From Pseudonocardiales bacterium (GTDB taxonomy: Bacteria; Actinomycetota; Actinomycetes; Mycobacteriales; Pseudonocardiaceae): a stretch of 38,654 nt of DNA. Under the pieces are notes generated by a model. The model saw nothing but the letters and a program-made list of their open reading frames with translations, was not told where the DNA came from and made no database searches. Position numbers and translations under genes: made by a program. Positions 27,823 through 35,132 of the stretch are shown one piece after another. Each line of letters opens with the position of its first letter. The stretch's first letter is position 1. Where the stretch lies: contig JAFAWY010000148.1 of NCBI GenBank assembly GCA_019241525.1, positions 1-38,654 on the forward strand, given 5' to 3'.

Positions 27823-29580
27823 CTACGAGGGGGGATGCGCCGGCGTGGTCGTCGATGGGGGAGTAGTTGGTGGATGAGTATGAGTCGTGGTGGCGCTGGG
27901 CTTGGTGGTGCTAGGAGAAGGCGTAGTTGTCAGGGTCAGTGAGGGAGCCGGGGACGAAGCAGGGATGGATCGGTCGGTGGTGCTCCCACTGTCGGGTCGC
28001 GCCGAGGTGATCTGCGGTGGGGGGACGGCGGCGGCTCCGGAATGCGCCGTATCTCCGCTGGAGCGTTTCGGTGCACCGGACGACGCCGGACGTACGGCCC
28101 CGGTGGAGTTTGCAGGGCCCACGTCAGGGAGGTTTGCGTTGCCCGTGTCCACGGTCGGGGACGCCGGTACGGAGGTGCTCGACGTGGAGCTCCCGGCGCC
28201 TGCCGGCGCCGGGGAGTCCGTTTGAGAAGTCAGTAGCAACGCAGCAACCCCGATCCCGGCAACGGCAAGAGCCATGACGCCCGCAGCCTGGCTGATCCGC
28301 CGGGAACCGATCCGCTGCCACGGGGACTGGTCGGGTTCGATGTCCAGCGGGATGGCGCTCGGAGATGGCCGGGGCGGAATATGCACCGAAGTCGGTTGCG
28401 CGCCGCGCATTGCACCGTCGGAGGTGTCGCCAGCAGCCGGCTGGCCTGACGTCATCCGGGCGACGTCTGCGTTGCCCATCTCGGCGACATCGGGCGACTG
28501 ATGGACATCGGCGGGTAGAGCGGACAGGGCTGCCCCCAGGGCGATCGCGGCCTGGGGGTCAGCATCGACCGCGACGGGGCGGCCTAGTTCTGCGGAAACC
28601 AGTTGCGCGACGAGCGGCACCCGGGAGGAGCCGCCGACAAGCAGCACCGCATCGAGATTTGATGATTCGACGCCTGCCGATCGCAGCGCCCGGCGCAACG
28701 CCTCGACGGTCTCGGCCACCTGCGGGCGAATCATGTCCTCGAACTCTGAGCGGACCAGCCGTACCTGGGACTGGATTCCCGGTGCCAGCACCGGGATCGT
28801 CACCTCCGTATCGACCGACAATGCCTCCTTGGCCTCAGTGCATTGCCGTCGCAAAGCGGCGGTCGCGGCCAGGGTCGCGGGATCCTCAGGATCCAGCTCC
28901 CGCAGTGCGGGAACTGCGGTGATGACGTGGTTGAACACCGCGTCGTCGAAGTCGATCCCACCCAGCTGCTCGATTCCCTGCGGGGTGCCAAGTACGGAGA
29001 ACGCGCTGGGACCACTCTTGCGGACAACTGCGACATCGAAGGTGCCTCCACCGAAGTCGTAGACCGCGATAGTGGTGCCCGGGTCGACCCGTTCCTGGCT
29101 TGCATAGCTTGCTGCTGCAGCCTCCGGCTCGGTGCGGAACACGGCGCCAGGCAAGCCAGCCGCACGCACGGCATCCGCTACGGTCTGGATCTTGTACGCA
29201 CCCCAGCCGGCTGGATGAGTGATCACAATTCCGGCTGGGGGGCCGCCTTCGCGCTCAGCGACCCGGTCAGCGACCCAGCGGACGACCATTGCCGCGATCA
29301 GCGGAGCTGGATACGGCTTCCCACCGATGATCAGTGGAATCTCGTCACCAATGCGCCGCTTGAACCCACGGACCACGCGGTCCGGGTTGGTGACAGCACG
29401 ACGCTCGGCGGCCTCGCCGACCACTACCTGGCCGTCTTCCCCAAGGAAGACCACTGAACTCACCGCGTTAGCCCGGCTGCCGAGCGGGACCACTGCCGGC
29501 AGTGCCCGGCCGGCTTCCATACGGCAGATGGCCGCAGCGGTATAGGTAGTGCCCACATCGATCCCGAGCCAGTAGCTCAT
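27823..29580 (-). CDS. Membrane-anchored Hsp70-like ATPase without substrate-binding domain
   Basis: Residues 1-355 form an actin/Hsp70 ATPase fold: phosphate 1 LGIDVGTTYTAAA, TEPEAAAASYAS (connect 1), phosphate 2 AVYDFGGGTFDVAVV, and the adenosine motif AVLLVGGSSRVPLV. In DnaK a peptide-binding domain would follow. Here there is instead a linker of about 75 residues, one membrane segment (about 430-451) and a 130-residue tail rich in Pro, Ser and Thr that should lie outside the cell. The ATPase is predicted to be cytoplasmic. Such Hsp70-family membrane proteins occur in actinobacteria, but their function is unclear to me; neighbours (L,D-transpeptidase, LCP ligase) suggest an envelope role. 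The ATG has AAGGAG nine bases upstream. Confidence 0.88.
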   Translation of the reverse strand: MSYWLGIDVGTTYTAAAICRMEAGRALPAVVPLGSRANAVSSVVFLGEDGQVVVGEAAERRAVTNPDRVVRGFKRRIGDEIPLIIGGKPYPAPLIAAMVVRWVADRVAEREGGPPAGIVITHPAGWGAYKIQTVADAVRAAGLPGAVFRTEPEAAAASYASQERVDPGTTIAVYDFGGGTFDVAVVRKSGPSAFSVLGTPQGIEQLGGIDFDDAVFNHVITAVPALRELDPEDPATLAATAALRRQCTEAKEALSVDTEVTIPVLAPGIQSQVRLVRSEFEDMIRPQVAETVEALRRALRSAGVESSNLDAVLLVGGSSRVPLVAQLVSAELGRPVAVDADPQAAIALGAALSALPADVHQSPDVAEMGNADVARMTSGQPAAGDTSDGAMRGAQPTSVHIPPRPSPSAIPLDIEPDQSPWQRIGSRRISQAAGVMALAVAGIGVAALLLTSQTDSPAPAGAGSSTSSTSVPASPTVDTGNANLPDVGPANSTGAVRPASSGAPKRSSGDTAHSGAAAVPPPQITSARPDSGSTTDRSIPASSPAPSLTLTTTPSPSTTKPSATTTHTHPPTTPPSTTTPAHPPS

Positions 29581-29884
29581 CCTCGCGCGCTCCTTGTATC
29601 TGTGGGATCCCTGCGGGCCCTGGACGGCGTCGGAGCGTATCGCCAACACCAGGCAGTGCAGTGCCGAGGTAGGCCAGCGTCCGGCGGGCACCTGCTCGGA
29701 GCTATCAGGCAGGAAGGCCTTGTGCGGTGATCAGGTCGGCGCCGCGGTGGCCAAGCAGGCCAAAGGTCCCAGGATGATCCAGGACCTGCTGACGTTTCTC
29801 CGGCCAACCCGATGCCATGACAGGCAGCGAACCCAACCGGTGATGCAATGTCGGCGAGCTGCTGAGCCTGATTGCCCAAGCTCG
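29581..29884 (-). other. 304-bp gap upstream of the Hsp70-like gene
   Basis: The gap between the LCP gene stop and the Hsp70-like start holds no gene I can support. A minus-strand frame runs through most of it, but its second half is Arg/Pro-rich shadow-like sequence. The Hsp70 Shine-Dalgarno AAGGAG lies at its edge, and a promoter for that gene is expected here; I cannot pick out a clear -35/-10 pair. Confidence 0.4.
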
Positions 29885-31546
29885 CTACTTGACGCAGGGA
29901 ACGCCTCCGCCGGCAATGATGTTGGCTTCGGTAGGCACAGCATCGCGGTGCGGGTCACTGCCTGGCGGCGATGGCGCGCCTGGGCTGGGTGACGAATTAC
30001 CAGCCGCAGGAGCGCCATCGGTGGGAAGGTCATCGGGCATGGTGAAATCAGTGCCGAGGATCACCCGTAGATGTCCGGCCGGCACCGTCGAGTCCCGTGC
30101 CGTGGGGACGCCACCGAGCATCGCGGACAGGGTGTTCGCCATCCCCGCGGATCCGGGATCGGGAAAGAAGATCATCGTCGTTTTCCGGTGCCGGGTGGCA
30201 GTGCTGGCGAGGCCTGGGGTGAACCCCGTGCTGGCCATGGCGCGTTCCAACCCGGCCGCCAACCCGCTGCGGTTGGTGGCATTGACGACATCGACTGTGC
30301 CTGACCGGCGGGGAGCCGGGCTGGGCGAGGCAGCGGCGGGTATCGGAGTGGGGCCGCCGATCATGTTGTGCACCAGAGTCTGGATCTCCGGCACGTTGAC
30401 GATGTTGACATCTTCGCCCGCCGGATCGGTGCCGAAACGGACGATCGGCAGCGTAGTAAAGGTGATGTTGCCGCCGGCCAGCGCAGACGCTCGCTCGGCG
30501 AAAGACAGCAGTTCCAGGCCGGTGTCGGCGGCGATGTTCTGCTTGGCCACATTGATCAGCGCGCGCAACCGCGCCGGGTTGAGAAAAGTACCGGCTTGCT
30601 TGAGCTGGTAGACCAGCGAGGCGATGAAAGCCTGCTGGCGACGTTCGCGATCCAGATCGGTGAAGTTCAGCTGCGGGTGGACGTAATCCCGGCGTTGACG
30701 GACGAATGCCACCGCCTGGGCGGCGTTGATCTGCTGGTAGCCACGGTGAAAGTCAGCACCCGAGTAGCTGTCTCGGGTGTCCTCGTTCAGGCACACCGTG
30801 ATAGGTGCCACCACCTGCGCGAGTTGGTAGAAACCCATCAGCGTGACTTCGACGAAATGGTCGATCGGCACACCCCCCAGTAACTGAGCGACTGTGTCGA
30901 CCTCTTCGGCGCGGCCGGCATCCCGGCTGCGCTGTTCCAAGCTGGCCGGATCGGTAACGCCGGCGGCCATCAGCCTTTGATGTTCTTGATCAAAAGCCAA
31001 GCCGTAGGCTTGTTTGATCTTTCCCTTCGCAACGCCGTCCGGGCTGCCCGGGAGGCTGACGTAATCGTCGCGGGGAATGGAGATCGCGGTGGCCTTGCTG
31101 CCATCACCGGGTAGGTGCACCAGCATCAAAACATTGGCGTTGTACCCGCCGACCTGCTGGTCACCGGCATGCAAAGCCTGGTAGACGTCTGGCGGCAGCG
31201 GATTGCCGTTCTCGTCCAGCCGGCTATCCAATCCCATGATCAAAATGTTGGTGTCACCGCCGGCCGATTTCGGTGCGTTAGCGCGGATAGCGTCCGAGCG
31301 ACCAACCCCGGTCAGCAGATCGTGGTACTGGCTCCAGCCGTACCCGGTGACGGCGAACACCAGAACCGACACCATGGCCACCGCCCAGCGCGCAATCCGC
31401 CGCCACCGGCCGGTAGTGGTTTGGGCAAGGCGGCGCCGCGATGGACGGATGTCCCGGCCGTGGCGGTATGCGGTGGTACGAGATCGAGAGGCGCGGGATG
31501 TGGCGGTGCGGGCCGGCACCCACCCGGTGGGTACGGATGTCGCCAT
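29885..31546 (-). CDS. LytR-CpsA-Psr family cell wall ligase
   Basis: LCP enzymes attach secondary polymers (in actinobacteria, arabinogalactan-type) from lipid carriers to peptidoglycan. The 553-residue protein has a basic cytoplasmic N-terminus, one membrane segment (about 51-70), the LCP domain (about 98-315) with NILIMGLDSR, ATAISIPRDDYV (key Arg and Asp), AVAFVRQRRDYVHPQLNFTDLDRERRQQ, and a C-terminal LytR_C domain (about 415-500, TVDVVNATNRSGLA to VILGTDF) before a Pro-rich tail. The ATG is chosen because the sequence before it reads as non-coding; an in-frame GTG lies at 31636, but neither has a strong Shine-Dalgarno. Lies downstream of the DUF2127 gene on the same strand. Confidence 0.93.
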   Translation of the reverse strand: MATSVPTGWVPARTATSRASRSRTTAYRHGRDIRPSRRRLAQTTTGRWRRIARWAVAMVSVLVFAVTGYGWSQYHDLLTGVGRSDAIRANAPKSAGGDTNILIMGLDSRLDENGNPLPPDVYQALHAGDQQVGGYNANVLMLVHLPGDGSKATAISIPRDDYVSLPGSPDGVAKGKIKQAYGLAFDQEHQRLMAAGVTDPASLEQRSRDAGRAEEVDTVAQLLGGVPIDHFVEVTLMGFYQLAQVVAPITVCLNEDTRDSYSGADFHRGYQQINAAQAVAFVRQRRDYVHPQLNFTDLDRERRQQAFIASLVYQLKQAGTFLNPARLRALINVAKQNIAADTGLELLSFAERASALAGGNITFTTLPIVRFGTDPAGEDVNIVNVPEIQTLVHNMIGGPTPIPAAASPSPAPRRSGTVDVVNATNRSGLAAGLERAMASTGFTPGLASTATRHRKTTMIFFPDPGSAGMANTLSAMLGGVPTARDSTVPAGHLRVILGTDFTMPDDLPTDGAPAAGNSSPSPGAPSPPGSDPHRDAVPTEANIIAGGGVPCVK

Positions 31547-31775
31547 CGAGCGCCCGGCCAGATCACCACGGGCACCACGCCCGGTGCCATCCCAGCCGGG
31601 ATGAACCGCGCGACGCCGTCGATCCCGACCAGCCACGCCACTCCTTGATTGGTGGTTACCCGCGAGCAGTTGGTGCTTGGCGAGTAGACGTGCCAGCGCC
31701 AACAATAGTTGCGGTGCGTCACACCACCGCGTAGCCAGGCCTTACCGCGCGTCGCGCCAGTGGCATCAGGGTGAC

Positions 31776-32642
31776 TCAGGACCGGGCTGGCGATGAGGCG
31801 GGGAAGGTACGCTCCAGCGCTTGCCAGCCAGTGTCATGCTCATACTCCGTAGCTTCCGCGCGCCCACCGCCGCGCAGGCCGAATAGGCGTTTGGCAAATA
31901 GCAGGTAGACGACGACCGCGACATTGATCACCAAAGTTATGATCTTGGTAGCCGTGACACTGCCGGTGAGCTCGTACACCTCGGGGATTAACAACAATGT
32001 CGTGGCGACAAGGGTGAGGTATTCGGCCCATCGCTGGGCGAACCAGAGCCCCACGGCCTCGATCCCCTCCAGCAGCGCGTAGCCGGTTAACACCAGGCCG
32101 GCGATCCAGAGGGTGGACTCCTTGGCGGCGAAGGCGCGTTGCAACTCGTGCAGGATTCCCCGGCCACTGCTGCCACTTGGTCCTCCGACGCCACCCTGCA
32201 CTGCTTCCATGACCCGGTAGAACGTGGGGCTCAACGCCGCCCGGTCGGCGATGAAAACGAATACCCCCACCGCGAGCGCACCCAGGACCAGGAAATGCAC
32301 CAGCCGGTCCAGGGCGATGAGTCGCAGAACGTAGCGGTCACGTAGCGGACGTCCCCGCAGCGGCAAGGTGATCTGGGAGCGCTCGGGTAGATATTCCCGA
32401 GTCGGCGCAGCAGGGGGTGGAAGCGGCACCCATGCGTCGCAACGTACGCATCGGTACCAGCGAAGCCCATCCCCAGGTTCGCGAACGAGCAGAGCGTCGA
32501 CAGGTCGAATCTTTGCCACATCGGTACCGACGATCTCGTGGCCGCGTAGCCCGCAGCCGATGAGCTCGTAGTGGAATCGGGGCCGTACGCCCTGGGGTCG
32601 CACCGTCCCCGGTGGCGGTTGGCCTTGCTGTTGTTCCGCCAT
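31776..32642 (-). CDS. DUF2127 membrane protein with CxxC segment
   Basis: The C-terminal part of this 288-residue protein matches the DUF2127 membrane family: LIALDRLVHFLVLGALAVGVF, TLWIAGLVLTGYALLEGIEAVGLWF, RWAEYLTLVATTLLLIPEVYELTG and ITLVINVAVVVYLLFAKRLF give four membrane segments. The N-terminal part is soluble and contains HYELIGCGLRGHEIVGTD followed by RWYRCVRCDAWVP, a CxxC pair that may form half of a zinc site with the earlier Cys/His. The function of DUF2127 is unknown. The start is ATG of MAEQQQGQ; the frame continues upstream without similarity. It is divergent from the FIST gene, with 233 bases between. Confidence 0.82.
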   Translation of the reverse strand: MAEQQQGQPPPGTVRPQGVRPRFHYELIGCGLRGHEIVGTDVAKIRPVDALLVREPGDGLRWYRCVRCDAWVPLPPPAAPTREYLPERSQITLPLRGRPLRDRYVLRLIALDRLVHFLVLGALAVGVFVFIADRAALSPTFYRVMEAVQGGVGGPSGSSGRGILHELQRAFAAKESTLWIAGLVLTGYALLEGIEAVGLWFAQRWAEYLTLVATTLLLIPEVYELTGSVTATKIITLVINVAVVVYLLFAKRLFGLRGGGRAEATEYEHDTGWQALERTFPASSPARS

Positions 32643-32875
32643 GCGCGCTTCACCACCGCCTGAATTGGACGTCGCCGCCGTAAGATACGGGACTGTAGGT
32701 TCCCGTCGTGAACTCGACGCTGCCGACTTCCCGACCCAGACTCGACATGCCATTGGCGTCGAGTCCACGACGCGGCCGGTGACGTTGTCCTCCTGAGTCC
32801 TGCCGACTGCGTGACGGCAGGCCTGCCAGGCAAGCACAATAGAAGTTTCAGCACTTTGCGAGGTTGGAGGCCACC

Positions 32876-34060
32876 GTGTCCTCACCAGCAGACCTGCTCA
32901 CGGGCCGCTTCGGTGACGGCTTGGCAACCGGGGCCGATGTCATCGAGGCTGCGGAGTCCGCCATCGCGCAGGCCCTCGCCCCGCTGCACGGCCAGCATCC
33001 AGACCTGTTGTGTGTCTTCGTCAGTGGTGCTGATCCTGTCACGGCCGAATCAGTGGGTACCCGCGCCAAAGAGGTAGCCGGCGCGCGTACCACGTTGGGC
33101 TGTGGTGCTGCCGGTGTGATCGGAGCTGGTCGAGGCGTGGAGAACGCGCCCGCGGTCAGTGCCTTCGCCGCCTGCTTACCCGGAGTCAGGTGTACGCCGG
33201 TGCGGCTGGAACTGTTCCACACGCCCGACGGGCCGGCGGTCATCGGAATGCCGGATCGGCGTGATGACGACGCTGTCGCGATACTGCTCGCTGATCCATT
33301 CACCTTCCCCGCGCCGGAATTCTTGCAGCGGTCCAACGCCGAGCCTGCCGTGTTGCCACTGATCGGCGGTCTGGCCAGCGGTCCACGGGGCAGTCGCCTC
33401 TTCCTCAATGGGGACAGCGTGGCGGGTGGCGCGGTGGGAGTGGTGCTCAGCGGTCCCGTTGCGACTCGCACAATCGTCAGCCAGGGTTGCCGGCCCTTCG
33501 GTCCATCGATGATTGTCACCAAGGCCGAGGGCAACGTGTTGTGGGAGCTCGCCGGGATGCCTGCGCTGGCCAAACTGGAGCAGATCGTCGCTGACTTGTC
33601 TATCCAGGACCGGCAAGCCGTCGCGCGCGGGTTGCACATTGGCGTCGCGATGGACGAATACGCCGAGGAGCATGAGCGTGGCGATTTCCTGATCCGTGCC
33701 GTGGTGGGCGCAGACCGGCAGCAAGGTGCAATCGTGATCGGCGATGTGGTGGAAGTCGGTCGCACCGTCTGCTTTCAGGTGCGTGATGCCTCGGCTGCTG
33801 ACCAGGACCTCAAGGAATTGTTCACCCGGTTCCGGGCAGAATCCGGGCCCGTGGGCGGTGCGCTGCTGTTCTCCTGCAATGGCCGAGGCAAGATCATGTT
33901 CCCGAGCGCGGATCACGACGTGCTGGCGGTGCGTTCCGGACTCGACACCACCGGTGTGGCCGGGTTTTTCGCAGCGGGTGAGATCGGTCCTGTCGGGGGC
34001 CGCAACCACCTGCACGGCTTCACCGCATCGATCCTGGTTTTCGGCACTGGCACCCCATAA
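32876..34060 (+). CDS. FIST domain sensory protein
   Basis: FIST_N and FIST_C domains are sensory modules thought to bind small ligands such as amino acids. The 394-residue protein has the N-terminal part (DLLCVFVSGADP, RTTLGCGAAGVIGAGRGVE, ASGPRGSRLFLNG, GAVGVVLSG) and the C-terminal FIST_C part (SQGCRPFGPSMIVTKAEGNVLWELAGMPAL, shown by SQGCRPFG and LWELAG; then GALLFSCNGRG and FAAGEIGPVGGRNHLHGFTAS). No membrane, kinase, PAS or GGDEF domain is attached, so it is a stand-alone cytosolic sensor. The GTG has GGAGG six bases upstream. Partner unknown. Confidence 0.9.
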   Translation: MSSPADLLTGRFGDGLATGADVIEAAESAIAQALAPLHGQHPDLLCVFVSGADPVTAESVGTRAKEVAGARTTLGCGAAGVIGAGRGVENAPAVSAFAACLPGVRCTPVRLELFHTPDGPAVIGMPDRRDDDAVAILLADPFTFPAPEFLQRSNAEPAVLPLIGGLASGPRGSRLFLNGDSVAGGAVGVVLSGPVATRTIVSQGCRPFGPSMIVTKAEGNVLWELAGMPALAKLEQIVADLSIQDRQAVARGLHIGVAMDEYAEEHERGDFLIRAVVGADRQQGAIVIGDVVEVGRTVCFQVRDASAADQDLKELFTRFRAESGPVGGALLFSCNGRGKIMFPSADHDVLAVRSGLDTTGVAGFFAAGEIGPVGGRNHLHGFTASILVFGTGTP

Positions 34061-34077
34061 CCGCTCTCTTCACCCTG

Positions 34078-34165
34078 GTGTGTCGCGCTCCCGTACGCGG
34101 CGTGTCGTGCCCCCATGTCGGGTGTGTCGCGCCCCGGGGCGCGGTATGTCGCGGGCCCATGCGCG
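34078..34165. repeat. Four tandem 22-bp direct repeats
   Basis: Four consecutive units of exactly 22 bases start at 34078, 34100, 34122 and 34144. Each begins with (G)YGTGTCGYG or a near variant, then a C-rich stretch, and most end in CGCG. Units differ from one another by several bases, so the array is not recently duplicated. It starts 17 bases after the FIST gene stop. Confidence 0.85.
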
Positions 34166-34180
34166 ACCGATTCCTGGCCG

Positions 34181-34268
34181 CTGGGCACGAGGACCCAACA
34201 CAGCCGGCACGAAGACGCGACACAGAGGACACGGGAGCGCGACACGCGGCGCACGGGCCGCGACACAT
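34181..34268. repeat. Four 22-bp units in inverted orientation
   Basis: Read on the minus strand, four further 22-base units (boundaries at 34268, 34246, 34224 and 34202) match the same motif, TGTGTCGCG followed by a C-rich part; the outermost (34181-34202) is the most degenerate. They mirror the direct repeats across a 15-base centre (34166-34180). GTGTCGCGCTCCCGT at 34080-34094 has an exact inverted copy at 34231-34245. The array ends 15 bases before the stop of the convergent permease gene and fills the whole gap. Confidence 0.8.
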
Positions 34269-34283
34269 GAGCGATGAGTGCGG

Positions 34284-35132
34284 TCATGAGGTGATGTCTT
34301 TGGCGGCGAAGTGGTAGCGGGTTGCCAGGCCGAAGGCGGTGGCGTAGGCCAGGCCGGAGAACGCTCCGCTAGCCAGGTGCCCCCAGTCGATGGGTGATGC
34401 CAGCAGATCAGCCCACGCCGTATTGAACCTGGTGGGCAGGTAGTCCCGCAGGTCGCCGAGAGCTTCGATCGTCTCCAGGATCTGGGACAGGATCGACACC
34501 ATGACCGCGCCACCGACGGCTCCGAGGGGCGCGTCCGTGCTCACCGACAGCAGCAGCGCCAGCCCGGCGACCCAAGCCAGGTGCACCGCGAGGTACGCGG
34601 GAACCAGCGCCAACCGGCCGGCTGCGGTAGCGAAGTCGAGTGACTGGCCGGTGGGGGAGACGAGATCGCCGGAGCCGTAAGCAAGTACCCCGACCGCCAT
34701 CGCCACCGCGGGTAGCAGCACCAGCGCGGATACCGACAGCAGCGCGGCCACCACCGCTTTTTGCCGCAGCAGGCGCCCGCGAGGCACCGGAGCGGCCAGC
34801 AGGTAGCGCAGGGTGGACCAGGACGCCTCACTGGCCACCGTGTCACCGAAGAACAGCGCCACCACGACCACCAGCAGGAAGCTCGCGGTGGAGAAGATGG
34901 TGAACACCACGAAGTTGAGCCCGCTGGCGGTAGCGAGGTCGAGGAGGGTGGCACCTCCTCGGCTGCGGTTGTCGCGGCCGATCGTGAAGGCGATCAGCAG
35001 CAAGAACGGCAGCAGTGCGAGGAATCCCAGGGTCAGCACGGTGCGCCTGCGTCGCAGCTGGCGTACCAGCTCGACCCGGAGCGGTAGGGTGGCTGCAGCC
35101 CGGTAACCGGGTGCCGCGCCGAACGGGCTCAC
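34284..35132 (-). CDS. ABC-2 type transporter permease
   Basis: The 282-residue protein has about six hydrophobic segments (TVLTLGFLALLPFLLLIAF, NFVVFTIFSTASFLLVVVVALFF, a pair around 122-150, LALVPAYLAVHLAWVAGLALLLS, and a C-terminal one) and the cytoplasmic loop SEASWSTLRYLLAAPVPRGRLL, typical of ABC-2 permeases of the NatB/YhaP-like group. It is translationally coupled to the preceding gene (GTGA overlap), whose ATPase domain is its obvious partner, so together they form an exporter or a membrane-remodelling ABC unit. Substrate unknown. Confidence 0.9.
   Translation of the reverse strand: MSPFGAAPGYRAAATLPLRVELVRQLRRRRTVLTLGFLALLPFLLLIAFTIGRDNRSRGGATLLDLATASGLNFVVFTIFSTASFLLVVVVALFFGDTVASEASWSTLRYLLAAPVPRGRLLRQKAVVAALLSVSALVLLPAVAMAVGVLAYGSGDLVSPTGQSLDFATAAGRLALVPAYLAVHLAWVAGLALLLSVSTDAPLGAVGGAVMVSILSQILETIEALGDLRDYLPTRFNTAWADLLASPIDWGHLASGAFSGLAYATAFGLATRYHFAAKDITS

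Noticed and set aside
27823-29580. Annotation as DnaK chaperone
   Set aside because: Only the ATPase domain is shared; the peptide-binding domain is absent and a membrane segment replaces it.
29577-29879. Minus-strand 100-codon frame in the gap before the Hsp70-like gene
   Set aside because: The first half is mildly protein-like, but the second half is Arg/Pro shadow sequence that overlaps the Hsp70 ribosome binding site.
34078-34268. CRISPR array
   Set aside because: The units abut with no spacers, they occur in both orientations, and no cas gene is nearby.
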